A stretch of 64,000 bases of DNA from Lasiodiplodia sp. COLG20 (GCA_009801085.1 VNWV01000010.1:620001-684000); one strand, 5' to 3'. Positions 33,908 through 44,479 are shown, counted from the first letter of the stretch. Translations and numbers: made by a program. The notes: a model not told the origin generated them from the letters alone.

Positions 33908-36900
33908 ATGGCTTCCAAATTCTTTCCCTGGACCAAAGGCGACCGCCGTAACGACCATGCTTATCGCGTCGACGGCTTGATATCTGTCGACCAATACCCG
34001 GTCGACCGGTGGGACTCGCCCTCAGACTTGGCTGCCTCCAAGAAACGGAAGGTCAGCCAGCCTGTTTTCCTAGCCCGCGTCAGAGCTGCATGGGCATGAA
34101 CTCGGTGGCTGCACAGCCCCGTGCATGCCGTGGGGCTCCCGCTGTGGGTTCCTGAGGGCTGCTTCACGCCTATGTTTCCAATTAAAAGCCACTGACGGGT
34201 CTGTAGAAAAGGCAACGGCCAAAGCCTCTTCAACTGCCCTCGACCGCCTCGCGCGCCATCATTGATGCATCCTCTACCGCTACCGCTCCCGTTTCTAATA
34301 TCCTCGCTGCCGCGAATGACATGCTCCGTTCTCCTGTCTTCGACGACGTTTTCTCTCTCCCGCAGCCCAACCCAGCGAGACCACGTTCGCGCACTGCGCC
34401 TCCCACTCCGACCATTGCTGAGTTGCCCGGCTCAATTCTATTGGAGAACCAAGGCTTTCCCGGCCTGACCAAAAATGCGGAGGCTGGTCAGGAAAACGAT
34501 CCCTCAACCAAAAGGAAAACGTTGGCCTCGCCTCTCCAAATGTCGGCCCCTGCTGCGAAGATAATGCAGCACAAGAAAAGCTTAAGTTTGAATACTGCCA
34601 CGTCAAGATGGGGCTCGACTACTGCTGCAGGCTCAAGCAGAGCGTCGGGTCTCTTCCACCAGACAAGCGTCGAGTCTGGATCCAGCATCTCGCAAGAGAA
34701 GCGAAGTGACAACAGCTCTTTGCTGCGCTCTCCTATTACCGAAGTCACAGAGTCCTCCGGTACATGCAATTTCGCTGGCTCTGAGAGTAGCAACGTTTCC
34801 GCGAAGGTATATCACACGCATCCCTGCATATGGTCCGCCCAATCACGGCAACGGATCGCCCCTGTTCCCTGTCATATGCTTGTGCTGACACCTATAACAC
34901 CAGCCAATGCGGCAAACACAAGTTTCAGATTCCGAACAGCTCAACGCTATTGTTGCTGCCCAGAACAGGCAGATTGCCCTCCTCAAATCTCAATTCCAGC
35001 ACCTGCGCATCTCCCATGAGGCCCATGCGTCCACTTTGGCCGAAGCTCATCGCAAGGAGCTGGAGGCGATGAAAGCCTATGTGCACTATCTTGAAGAATC
35101 GAGAGATAGCAAGTGTATGTTTTGGATCCACCGTGTTTTGTTTACATGAAACTGACAACAATCAGCACCACGTCCGCACCTCGCCATCCCTACAAGAGAC
35201 CTTCGAGGCACCAGTCCCGAGGCAACACCACCTACTGAGGAAAGCAAACCGCCATCAATCTCGGATACTGAAGCAACGCAAACAAAACCGGATGACTCAA
35301 ACACCATGGACCAAGTCAACGCGGCCTCGATATCCGCGGCCGAAGCGCAGGAAAGGGTCAATGAGTTGAACAGGAAGCTTGATCTGGCAACCAAACACAT
35401 TGCAGCCATGAAGGATCAAATGGAGATGCTGGTGGCCCGGAAGGACGCCTACAAGGACCGTGCTGCTGATCTCGAGGTGAGGGTCCAGAACAACCACGAG
35501 TTGCTGGTCGACCTCCGTGAGTCAGAATACAAGCTGGAGCTGGAGAGACGTCTCATGCACGAAAAGTACAGAGAGCTCAAAGGAGAGCTGGATTCTCTAC
35601 GGGCTCAGCCTGAGCAGATCCGTATCAGCAATCTAGAGAAAAGTCTCGCTGAAGAAAAACTGCGCGCTGAACTCTTTGCGACGCAGCTGGAAACGATCCA
35701 GCTGCGAACGCCCATGCCTGACACGGTTGCCGAACTCGGCAAAACGATTGACGATCTAAAGGAACTACTGAAGGAAAAAGACGAACAGCTGTACGAACTG
35801 CAGCATGTCAACCAAGCACTCAAGCTCGATCTTGAGGAGATGAATACCCAACAAACCAGAGTGGCCGCGCAGCATGAGGAGGCTCTTGCATCGGAGGCTC
35901 TGAAGCGCAAGGCGGTCAGGGACAAGGTCAAGCAACTGGACCACGAGAACACGGAGCTAAAGGAAATCGTCGAAGCTCAAGGAGAGGATTTGGTCGTTGT
36001 TCAAGACGAATATGAGCGCCTCAGGAAACTGTTGCACTCCGAGGTGAGGAGACAGGCGCGAGAAGCCATCTCCAAGAGCATGATCCCTGGAACGCCTTCC
36101 AGCGCTGATGGCTATCTGGAGCTTGTGGCGGCAGAGACACGAAAACGTGTTCGGAACCTAATTTCCAAGGAGGGCGAAGAGTCTCCATTGACCGATCCTC
36201 AAGAGCGCATCGAGCAACTGGAGCGGGAGATTCAGCATCACGTCAAGGAACTCATCCGCTGCAAGAGGGACAACAGAGGATACAGGAAAGACATCAAGCG
36301 CGCAAACACGAAGCTCGACAAGATGCGTAACAGCGTATGCAACGACAACACTGCGACAAACCATCTGCAGAGGCATCTGTTTATGCAACGTCCCATCACA
36401 CCCACGACAGAATACTCACCAATCAACGAGAAGCCAGACATGGACGGTCTGGGTATCTCGAGTGACTTACCATCACCTACAACCTCAATCCCGCTCTCTC
36501 AAGCAAATACGACAGTCAGCGGCAACATCTCAGAAGCATCGACCCTCCTCCCTCAGTCCCACCCCACAGCACCCACCCGCTCCCGCTCCAACACAAACAA
36601 GAAACTCCCACCCTACCCATCTCTCCCGGAACAGATCCCAGAGAACGCCTCGGATCCATCCGCCGGCAACCCCCCACCCCCTCCTTCATCATCGTACTCC
36701 CAGGACCCGCCACCATCATCATTGTCCTCGAGACCGAGAACGCCGCGAACGCCCACGACGTACAAGCTCACCCCGACCATCACCGAGCGTACACCCTCGG
36801 TCTCCTCCATCCGGCCCAACATCTCGGGCTCCCCCGCCATGCTCCGCCGCCCCGCCGCGCAACGCTACTACTCGTCCGAAAACAACAACAATCAATCCGA

Positions 36901-37582
36901 TCCCGCTCAAGCAGCTGCAGCTATGCCCGCGCCTCGCCGCACCGGCACCCAGCGCTCCCTCCCCGAAAACACCGCCGGCGCCGGCGCCAGGCCCGAGGAA
37001 CCGCCTCGCCCGAAGACGTCCGGATCGACCAGCAAGGACGCCCGCCGCCGGAAAAAGCAGCAAGACGCAGCAGCAGCGAGCGAAACCAAAGACAACAACA
37101 ACGCCGACGACGACGACCCCAACGCCATCACGGCTCTCCCGCAGCGCCCGCCTAGCGGCTGGCGCGCCGAGCGCAAGTCGCAGGAGGAGAAGCTGGGCCT
37201 CCTGCGCATGCGGAGCGTCATCAACGGCAACATCGTCGTCAGCGGCGTTGGCGTCGAGGGTATCGTTGGGTCGGCGCTGTTGCGGAGGGCGACGACGAGC
37301 AGTTCTGGCAGTGGCGGTGGCAGCAGCAGCAAGGGGAGCAGCAGCAAGGGTGGCAGCAGTAGCAGCGGCAGGAAGAAGAGCGGGAGTGCGAGCGGTGCTG
37401 GCCTAGGGGCGCAGAGCGTCGTGAGTCGGTTCAATACGTCTTCGACGGCGAGGAAGAGGGCGGGGACGACGGGTGGGATTATGGGGCTGGGGGTGAAGGA
37501 GAGCGAGGATGAGAGGGGTAGTTGGAAGGGAGAGGTCGTGGTGCCGGTTGTGTTGGAGGGTGCGACGGGGAGGAAGGGGTGA
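33908..37582 (+). CDS. Long coiled-coil protein, unknown function
   Basis: Four exons (33908-34051, 34207-34806, 34904-35114, 35166-37582) join in frame to 1123 residues. The first intron has a weak GTCAGC donor; splicing there creates a basic run (KKRKKRQRPKP), a possible nuclear localisation signal. Residues ~50-250 are Ser/Pro-rich. Two coiled-coil blocks follow: a short one (LNAIVAAQNRQIALLKSQF) and a long one from about 365 to 700, rich in Glu, Lys and Leu. The C-terminal 400 residues are low-complexity, with Pro, Ser, Asn and Gly/Ser runs. I do not recognise the family. The build suggests a scaffold, perhaps cytoskeletal or nuclear. Confidence 0.75.
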
Positions 37583-37831
37583 AGAAGTGTTTTTGATTCT
37601 TGCTTGTGTTTTTTTGTATGTGTCTTATGTATGGCATGGGAGGGTCGATGTTGTTTTTTATGGGCGGGCCCATGATATGGGATTGGCTGGACCTTTTTGG
37701 CGTTTTGAGTTGATCTGGGACGATCTGACTGATACCTACTACTTACCAGCAAGGCTGAAGGGGGGCAATCTCCGATGAAGACATGTAAATGTTTAGTTTT
37801 TTGCTCGCATCCACGTGTTGTAGATTCAATT

Positions 37832-37909
37832 AGAACTACAGTGCTTGCCTGATCAGATTGAACTGTGTGGAAAACTTGTATATGTAGGTGTGGAGTTATC
37901 GGGGCCGCA
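37832..37909 (+). repeat. Diverged direct repeat, copy 1
   Basis: It begins AGAACTACAGTGCTT, contains TTGAACTGTGTGGAA and ends GGGGCCGCA. It matches copy 2 (38699-38783) at roughly 80% by eye, in the same orientation, 867 bp apart. A further shared block TTGCAGGGGTC (38066 and 38961), at a similar offset, suggests the duplicated unit is about 250-270 bp long. Confidence 0.75.
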
Positions 37910-38414
37910 GTAGCAATGCAGAGACGCAACTTACACTTTGACAAAGATCCGGAGATGGTGCAGCCTGCAGCGGAGATAGCGTCGAGCCGTCGCCCATGGC
38001 CGCAAAAGCAACACGCTTCTGCTTTCAGGAGAACGTAAGCGGGTGAGCCTAAGGCGCAGCCACGGTTGCAGGGGTCCGACTGCCAGCACCGCAAGCCAAG
38101 CCGCACGGCTGACTTCGCAGCCTTGCCGCCTCGCCGCACTATCCGAAGCAGACAGTTAGCGCCTACCTAGCTCTGCCTAGCGCGAAGACAGGAGATTCAA
38201 GGTTGGTAGGTAGGCGAGTGCGTGGGTACTGTTGCGACATCACGACATCCAACCAAAGAAAAAATTATCTCTCGCTACCATCACTGGCTCTCTGCCCACA
38301 ACCCACGATCAGTATTTCCATTTAATGTTAAGAAAGAGTTCGAAGATGCAGAGATCATAAGGAAAGAGAAGAAATAAAAAAGAAGGAAGCAAAAAACCAG
38401 TGAGCAAAACTACA

Positions 38415-38434
38415 GGCTCTCCCGGTGGAGAGCC
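38415..38434. repeat. Hairpin A (7-bp stem)
   Basis: GGCTCTC (38415-38421) pairs perfectly with GAGAGCC (38428-38434) around a 6-base loop. It is the first of four consecutive stem-loops. Confidence 0.7.
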
Positions 38435-38443
38435 CGCAGAAAC

Positions 38444-38477
38444 CCTCCTCGGCCCGACCGTAGGGCCTCGCAGGAGG
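38444..38477. repeat. Hairpin B (two-part stem)
   Basis: CCTCCT (38444-38449) pairs with AGGAGG (38472-38477), and GGCCC (38451-38455) with GGGCC (38463-38467), separated by a small asymmetric internal loop. Confidence 0.65.
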
Positions 38478-38490
38478 ATTTTTTGCGATG

Positions 38491-38519
38491 ATTGAATAGC
38501 GATACAAATTGAATAGCGA
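38491..38519 (+). repeat. Short tandem direct repeat
   Basis: ATTGAATAGCGA occurs at 38491-38502 and again at 38508-38519, a 17-bp period with a 5-base spacer. It lies between hairpins B and C. Confidence 0.8.
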
Positions 38520-38530
38520 GAGAGAGCGGA

Positions 38531-38610
38531 GGAAACGGCTCGAACACACAGCCCTTCGGTGGGGCTGCGATCCGCCGGTGTTACCACTGGGCTATGCCAG
38601 TGTTGACACC
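38531..38610 (-). pseudogene. tRNA-like sequence, degenerate
   Basis: Read on the minus strand, TAGCCCAGTGG fits the pol III A-box consensus (TRGCNNAGTGG) and, about 43 bases on, TGTTCGAGCC is close to the B box (GGTTCGANTCC). A short D-stem (GCC/GGC) and an anticodon-arm-like hairpin are present. The acceptor stem does not pair, the T-stem is poor and position 33 is not U, so this is not a working tRNA. It may be a tRNA pseudogene or the head of a tRNA-derived SINE. Confidence 0.35.
38549..38567. repeat. Hairpin C (6-bp stem)
   Basis: CAGCCC (38549-38554) pairs with GGGCTG (38562-38567) around a 7-base loop. On the minus strand it is in the place of an anticodon arm of the tRNA-like sequence, but the base at the position of the conserved U33 is A. 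Confidence 0.7.
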
Positions 38611-38615
38611 GGCGG
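38572..38615. repeat. Hairpin D (10 + 6 bp stem)
   Basis: CCGCCGGTGT (38572-38581) pairs perfectly with ACACCGGCGG (38606-38615). Inside, CACTGG (38585-38590) pairs with CCAGTG (38597-38602) around a 6-base loop; a symmetric 3-base internal loop separates the two stems. This 16-bp stem is the strongest structure of the region. Confidence 0.85.
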
Positions 38616-38698
38616 ATAGCAGAGAAGTTGCGGGAATAAATAATATAGCACAGGTTTCTAAGTTGCAGAGTGAATAAGTTAGACGTCTGACTTGCATC

Positions 38699-38783
38699 AG
38701 AACTACAGTGCTTAACTAGTGAATTTGAACTGTGTGGAAGACTGGCATGTATGGAGGTGTGTAGTTGGGTTACGGGGGCCGCA
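38699..38783 (+). repeat. Diverged direct repeat, copy 2
   Basis: Second copy of the repeat at 37832. The 15-bp start and the 15-bp TTGAACTGTGTGGAA block are identical; other parts differ by substitutions and short insertions. There is no reading frame across either copy. Confidence 0.75.
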
Positions 38784-39678
38784 AACGCAACGCGATCTTA
38801 TTTGCAGATAGAATCTATCGAAGTAGACCGCTCCTCCTGGTACCCGCGGGCGAGCATGTGGCCGACAAACGAGTCGAGTCATAAATTAGTCTGAGTTGCG
38901 GCCGCCGCACCCGCAGCAGGTAGACAGGCGGGCGCTGCTACTAACGGTCAGACCTACTGCTTGCAGGGGTCATCGGTCTGTCGTGGACGTTTGACCCTTG
39001 CAAGAAGTTAGGGGTCAGCGATTGGTGGAAGAGCTGGGAGAAGCCAGCCAGGATTCGAAAGCGCCCAGCTGAATCACTGAGCATCTGGACGGTCACGAGG
39101 GTGTGGCGCTGGTAGCGGTGCTGGAAATTTTACATAGGTACCCTGCAGCGATCCGGTCGCATGCAATAGCCGGCCAAAATAAACAGCGAAGATGGGGTGC
39201 CTGGTTCTCCAGGCTTCGAGATGCATCATTCTGAGGCCTGGTAATCAGTGCCAGCCCGAATTCAAACAAATATTATTTTACTCATCAGGGTCCTAAGTTT
39301 ATAGCCGCGTTCAGCCTCGCCCCCATCAATGTACCCCTCCGCACGCCATGACACCCCGATAGTGAGGTGTTGGGTGATCTACAAGGCGCACGATTTGAAC
39401 TCACCAATAAGAGTCTGCGCGTCAGGTTGCAACCAAGTGACCCGTCACGCTAGAGATCGGATGCATAGCCGCATGGATGATAGTCCTCACCGACATGCCA
39501 CAATCGTGTCCCGGGTCCACACGCGGCAGGATCATTGACACATGTTTACCTTTAAATATGTAGATACCCCAGAGGCGGCAGAACCCCTCCATTCACTCTC
39601 CACTTTCACTCCAGTGGTTGGAAACCCTTCCCTTGGATCATACAGTTCGCGCACTCGAAATAACGCCACTGCTTAGCA

Positions 39679-39994
39679 ATGTCTACAAATAGTAAGGAAC
39701 TTTACCCTGGAAGTGAACACTTGTCTTACCGTGTCAATAGCAGAAGCAAAACCATCAGTATCACCTCAAGACGGCCAAACAACCAATGCCACAAGCTCAA
39801 CTCAATGGTCAATCGAAGCAATCACTAGCGTTCTCGCTGTCATACTTATGGTGATCATTCCGTCTATCGCCTATGCGAAACGTCATCTACTTTTCAGGCT
39901 TTCATGGAGGTGGCTCCGGCATTTGCAGAGAGTCTTCGGTGATAGCCGAGGTATAGTGATTCCAGTTTTTACGGTCATAGCTTTCATCCCATAG
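39679..39994 (+). CDS. Small single-pass membrane protein, hypothetical
   Basis: Two exons (39679-39691 and 39741-39994) join in frame to 88 residues. The protein has a hydrophilic Thr/Ser-rich N-terminus with a sequon (NAT), one long hydrophobic helix (SVLAVILMVIIPSIAYA) followed by a basic stretch (KRHLLFRLSWRWLRH), and a hydrophobic end (IVIPVFTVIAFIP). The acceptor is a CAATAGCAG tandem, so a one-residue-shorter form is equally possible. A TATA-like TTTAAATA lies about 125 bp upstream. I do not recognise a family, and chance cannot be excluded. Confidence 0.4.
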
Positions 39995-40576
39995 ATGCCT
40001 TTCTAAGTCATTAAATGGGTTGTGGCTTTGACGAATTGAGTGCTAATGCAGCCTGGTGTAAATTCGCAGCCCTTGACGATCGAGACGTGCTCCCGTTGTG
40101 GGAAGTACCGAATGTCCTTTGGTACGAATCACCATTCGATGCGACGGCTCGGGAAACTTCGGGTTGGCAGGAGCTTTCTGAGTTGAGATTCCGCAGGAGC
40201 AATCCTGATGGTGAAATCTGATGGTGTTTTATTAATGTTCGTACAAAATGAACCACCTGCAGTTGGAGTTTCGGCAATGGTGATCAAAAAAGGTCAAAGA
40301 AATGTCCGGTGTCCAAACTATTTCAGATTGCCAATGTGTAGAATATCGAACTTCAAAAGAGGGCAGTCACCATTTACTTCGTCATCTCAACTGTTCTCCA
40401 AGCGTCATGTTCTGTTGTCACATACTACCCAAATTCAAAGAACTCAGTTGCTGAGGTGAACCAATATTCATGGCTTGTGCAATCGACCATGTACTGTGTC
40501 AGACAAAGCTCTCTGAGAGACTACCAAACATTACAGACCAGTCCAAGATATGCATATATACTTGGGAACTTCTGTT
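39995..40576. other. Intergenic, nothing supported
   Basis: A 582-bp, moderately A+T-rich spacer between the small membrane protein gene and the 3' end of the cupin gene. No feature seen. Confidence 0.5.
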
Positions 40577-41330
40577 TCACTTTCCACCCGTCGTGACCTC
40601 TTTGTCCGAGAACCCAGTCTTCTCGAACGGCTTGCCATCTATCTCCACTGGTTTCGCAGCTGTAGGATGAAGCATTAGCAAAGTCATGAGATCAACACTA
40701 TATGATTCGATGAACATTGCGGGGTAGGTGAAACCATGAGTCGTACCGATGAGAACGAAGTAGATCCGCGCCGGTTGGTCTGTGGGGTTCTTCCACCCAT
40801 GTATCGTACCGCGCTGGACGCACACATCGCCGCGCTTCATGCGCTTAGTCACGCCGTCATCAAGGTAGCTTTACCAACCACTCCGGTCAGAATCCGCAGA
40901 GGAAAAAGGTATGCAAGCAGTTTAACGTTACCATTCGACTTCGCCCTCCAACACAATTCCGAAGTCCAAAGAGACTGTCCGGTGAAAAGGCTAGGAAGAG
41001 AAGTGAACTCTGAGTTAGCATCATTTCATCGTCAAGATACAAAACGGCGGATTAAAGAAATGGCTAGGCAATTACCGTAACGGTATTCGCAGGGATATCG
41101 ACGACACGCAGCACGACACCGTCCTTGTTGGACAGACTCTCCGTCTTCGTCTCGATGGGATCTTTGAAGCCGTTGTTGTTGGCAGGGAACTCGTGCGTCT
41201 CCCAGAGCACGGCGAAGGAAGCGTCCATGTTGGTCGCCTCCGGCTCGATGGTGTGGTCCTTGAGGTAGACGGCCTTGCCCTTCTCGTCGTGGCCGGTGAC
41301 GAGGCGGCGGGGAGCGGGGAACAACGCCAT
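40577..41330 (-). CDS. Cupin-domain protein
   Basis: Three exons (41076-41330, 40932-40990, 40577-40868) join in frame to 201 residues. The C-terminal half is a single cupin barrel: PFHRTVSLDFGIVLEGEVE is cupin motif 1 with its His and Glu, and GDVCVQRGTIHGWKNP is motif 2 with its His. The N-terminal 85 residues (RRLVTGHDEKGKAV at the start) are conserved in a group of fungal cupins found beside catabolic or secondary-metabolism genes. Exact chemistry is unknown; possibilities are a small oxygenase, isomerase or binding protein. It shares a 549-bp bidirectional promoter with the fumarylacetoacetase-like gene, so the two are probably co-regulated. Confidence 0.8.
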
Positions 41331-41879
41331 CTTCTGGTGCTTACAAGTGTCTCACGGTAATGTCAGATTGGAATTGGTGGGGGCGGCTGTTGCGGGGCCA
41401 AATTTACTATTTGTTTCTGAGTCCAAGAAAGGCGGGGATGGCTGGCGAAAATGAACAGAGCGCAAAGGATAAAAGCAATTGAAGTAGAGGGATGACCGGA
41501 GAAGGCGGGTTCGGCTCTCCTCAAAAATAGACGATCGGAAAGGAGAAGAAATGGGGTAAGGTCGGGCTGCATGCAGGGCGGGGATTTCACCCGCCCGGAA
41601 CCGATTCGCGGTCCCGGCTGTAGCCGCCAATCACTCCCTTCACAAGCAGTGCTCAAGGGCTGCCGGAAACGAAAGCTTACGGGATGTGGAGAGATCCTGC
41701 AGCATGTGCGTGGAACGGCCCGGAGGGTCCTAAAAGGCCCCCCCGCTGCCGCCGACCTGCTCTTAAATTTACCCTTGGCTGGATAAGCTGCCGCATCGCT
41801 GCTGCTATTCTACTGACTTCACAATCTTCCATTGACACTAATCAACCACTGCAGCGAACAGGCTGTTCGAGCATCCAGC
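41331..41879. other. Bidirectional promoter, cupin / fumarylacetoacetase-like
   Basis: The 549 bp between two divergent start codons contain ATTGG (inverted CCAAT) near the cupin end, two GCGGGG boxes that match the CreA consensus SYGGRG, and the GGGCGGG palindrome listed separately close to the middle. Confidence 0.5.
41576..41596. promoter_or_regulatory. Perfect 7-bp palindrome in the bidirectional promoter
   Basis: GGGCGGG (41576-41582) and CCCGCCC (41590-41596) form a perfect inverted repeat around a 7-base spacer, roughly 245 bp from the cupin start and 285 bp from the hydrolase start. Symmetry and central position suggest a dimeric regulator site serving both genes. This is inference. 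Confidence 0.4.
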
Positions 41880-43293
41880 ATGGGATTTACACCCGACATC
41901 GCCGAGGGCTCGCCCTTCACATTGGCAAACATTCCCTTCGGTGTGTTCTCGACGGCTGCCGTTCTGCGAACATCTTGCGCAACTGCCATCGGCGACTACG
42001 CGCTTGACCTTCGTAAATTGAGCGAGAAAGGAATTTTCAAGGACAGACAGGTCAGCGAAGCATTTGGCCATGTGAGTATCCCTCGGCCCATACAGTGATC
42101 CTGGCGTTAACGGTTCGAAGCATGATCTCAGCATCTTCGCCGCTCTTCCTCGAGCCGTCCGAACAGCTGCTCGACAGCAGATCATCGACGCGGTCAAGAG
42201 CGGATCAATCGACGAGAAATACTTCGTCCCGCTCAAGGACGTGAAAATGCACCTCCCCATGGAGTGCAAAGGCTACACCGATTTCTTCTGCTCTTGGGAA
42301 CACTGCAACAACGTAAGCTTCCCGTGCCCCCTTCAGCACTCACAATCAACCCGTACAACCCTCTGACCTACCGTCTTTCTTCAGTGTGCCCCCATGGCCG
42401 CGGGCAAGATCCCCGACAACTTCTTCAACGCGCCCTCCGCCTACAACGGCCGCGCCTCCAGCATCATCCCGTCGCCGCACAAGATCCACCGACCCCGAGG
42501 CACCTACTGGTCCCCATCGCCCACGGACCCCAACAAGAAGGCCATCCACGCGCCTTCCCGCGCCGTGGACTACGAGCTCGAAATGGGCGTCATAATCTCA
42601 AAGCCCCTCCCCTACGGCTCAACCCTCGCCTCCGCCTCCGCCGCCGCCGACCACATCTTCGGCCTCGTCCTGCTGAACGACTGGTCGGCGCGCGACATCC
42701 AATTCTTCGAGCTACCGCCGCTGGGCCCCTTCAACTCCAAAGCCTTCGGCACGACCGTGTCGCCATGGGTCGTCACGCTCGACGCGCTCGCGCCCTTCGC
42801 CACGACGCCCAAGCACGCGCAGACGCTCGCCTCGCCGCTCGCCTACTTGCGCCACGACGAGAGCCACGCCGGCTCCGCAACCTTCGACATCCGCCTCTCG
42901 GCGCACCTGCAGCGCGGCGGCGCCCGCCACGCCCTCTGCACCAGCAACCTCAAGTACCTGCTCTGGACGCCCTTCCAGCAGCTGGCCCAGCAGGCGTCGT
43001 CGGCGTGCGGCATGCGCACCGGCGACGTCATCGGCACCGGCACCGTGTCCGGCGACGCAAAGGACCCGCAGACGGGCGAGAAGGTCGAATTGGCCTGCCT
43101 CTTCGAGGCCACGCTGAACGGCACCAAGCCGTATCGCTTCCCCGCGGCCGCCAGCGGCGGGAAGGAGGAGCAGCTGGCATACCTGGAGGACGGCGACGCG
43201 ATCGTGCTGGACGCGAAATGCGTGGATGCCGAAGGCAAGACGGTGTTGGGGTTTGGGGAGTGCGTGGGCGAGTTGCTGCCGCCGGTGGGTTGA
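41880..43293 (+). CDS. Fumarylacetoacetase-family hydrolase
   Basis: Three exons (41880-42071, 42121-42312, 42385-43293) join in frame to 430 residues, near the 419 of human FAH. The N-terminal SH3-like FAH_N domain (FTLANIPFGVFST) is followed by the catalytic mixed-beta roll. Asp118 and His125 (in TDFFCSWEH) keep the spacing of human Asp126 and catalytic His133; Glu192 and Glu194 (ELEMG) and Asp227 (LNDWSARD) match the other metal ligands. The usual Y-S-D-F-Y-A-S loop is changed to T-D-F-F-C-S, so this may be a paralogue with a different substrate and not the tyrosine-pathway enzyme. FAH cleaves a C-C bond in fumarylacetoacetate to fumarate and acetoacetate. The cupin and transporter neighbours suggest a small catabolic unit. 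Confidence 0.85.
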
Positions 43294-44479
43294 AAGTGTG
43301 GGTACGCAGGATGTTGAGGGGGGGTGTGCGGGGGAGGGGTAGCTAGCTAGCGCGGGGTGGTGGGGCAGCAGTAGGGAGGCGTAAGATTAGATTTCCAATC
43401 AGGCAGGCGGGGAACCGAAAAAAAAGGGATCCCGTCGGCCGGAAGGCGCGGGGCGGATTACTTGCTCAAAGACCCTGCGGAAGAGCCTCAGGCCTATTTT
43501 CGTCCGAAGCTGTACGTTCTTCGCGTTCTGAACGATGTGAACGTTGCATCCTGCAACCGTAAACATGCGGCTGGAGTTTCAACCTCGTGTCGCAGGACTG
43601 CTGAAATTTTGTGTCCCGCAACGTCGTGTCTGAATGCTGTGCGAAGTAAGCTCGGGAAGCACAGTGCTCAGCATATCCTCTCAGCTTCTGAAATACGGTC
43701 CCATGGTTACTCCGAAATCACATGTCAAGTTGCTTGCCACCTTGATTCCAAGGTACACGCTGGACCTTATCAACACCATCGCCTTTCATATACTCTTTTT
43801 TTTTTTTTTTTTTTCGAAACGCATTAATAAGAGTGCCCATTTGTTCATATGATCTATTCAGTGATGTCGGTGAGCTGATTTCTCCTCAAGTATTCCACTA
43901 TGAAAAAGTTCCAGCCACCATTTTCTAAAAGGCCGTGAACGTCGTCAAAAGCGTCGCAGTAAATCGAACCAAGTCGCCACTGCCTATGCGTGTCATCCAC
44001 CAATCAAGTCTATTTTCCGGTGGAACCCCTTTTGACCAATTTTCCGGAGGGCATTGAAAACCAACGCCCAGCCGCGTGGCGCCCAACGCCACGAAAAAGC
44101 CTCGCCAGGAACGCCAAATACCCGCCCAGAAGGGACGCTCTTGTGTCCGAACCAAAGCAACTTGCGCGCCGAGAAAAGAGGATTGGCATCCCAAAGAGTA
44201 ACCCGTTGTGGTTGAGGAAGAAATTTCATCATCGTCAGGGGCGAAAAAGCAATTAACAAACAGCAGAAAATCAGGGTTGTTGTGACCGATGTCGTCGACA
44301 TTGCGAAGGGGACAAATGCCGGTGAAAATGGATATATCGCGCGGGAAAAACGGGAACGAAGAAAGAGATCGTCGGAAACCAGAAACGCCAATAGACCGAT
44401 GAAACCGATATTGCGCCGCCTCTTATCTGTAAGAGATCCTGATTGCATGCGTGTGTGAAACGGGATGCACGACTGGATC
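43294..44479. other. Intergenic, convergent 3' ends; T18 tract
   Basis: A 1.2-kb spacer between the hydrolase (+) and the MFS gene (-). It contains an uninterrupted run of about 18 T at 43798-43815. No supported gene. Confidence 0.55.

Larger units (their letters stand above)
37583..39678. other. Gene-poor region with repeats and hairpins
   Basis: A 2.1-kb spacer with no supported protein gene. It contains a diverged direct duplication (copies near 37832 and 38699), a tight series of hairpins (38415-38615) and two tRNA-like segments on the minus strand; these are listed separately. A TATA-like TTTAAATA at 39551 precedes the next small gene. Confidence 0.6.

Noticed and set aside
36462..37406. 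314-codon open frame overlapping the coiled-coil gene in another frame
   Set aside because: Arg/Pro/Thr-rich translation of a low-complexity coding region; the frame continuous with the coiled coil is the real one.
42264..43346. 360-codon alternative frame over the FAH-like gene
   Set aside because: Arg/Pro/His-rich shadow; the annotated frame keeps all FAH metal and catalytic residues.
43798..43815. T18 tract as sign of a retroposed element
   Set aside because: No target-site duplication or coding remnant next to it; it is probably a simple homopolymer in a 3' region.
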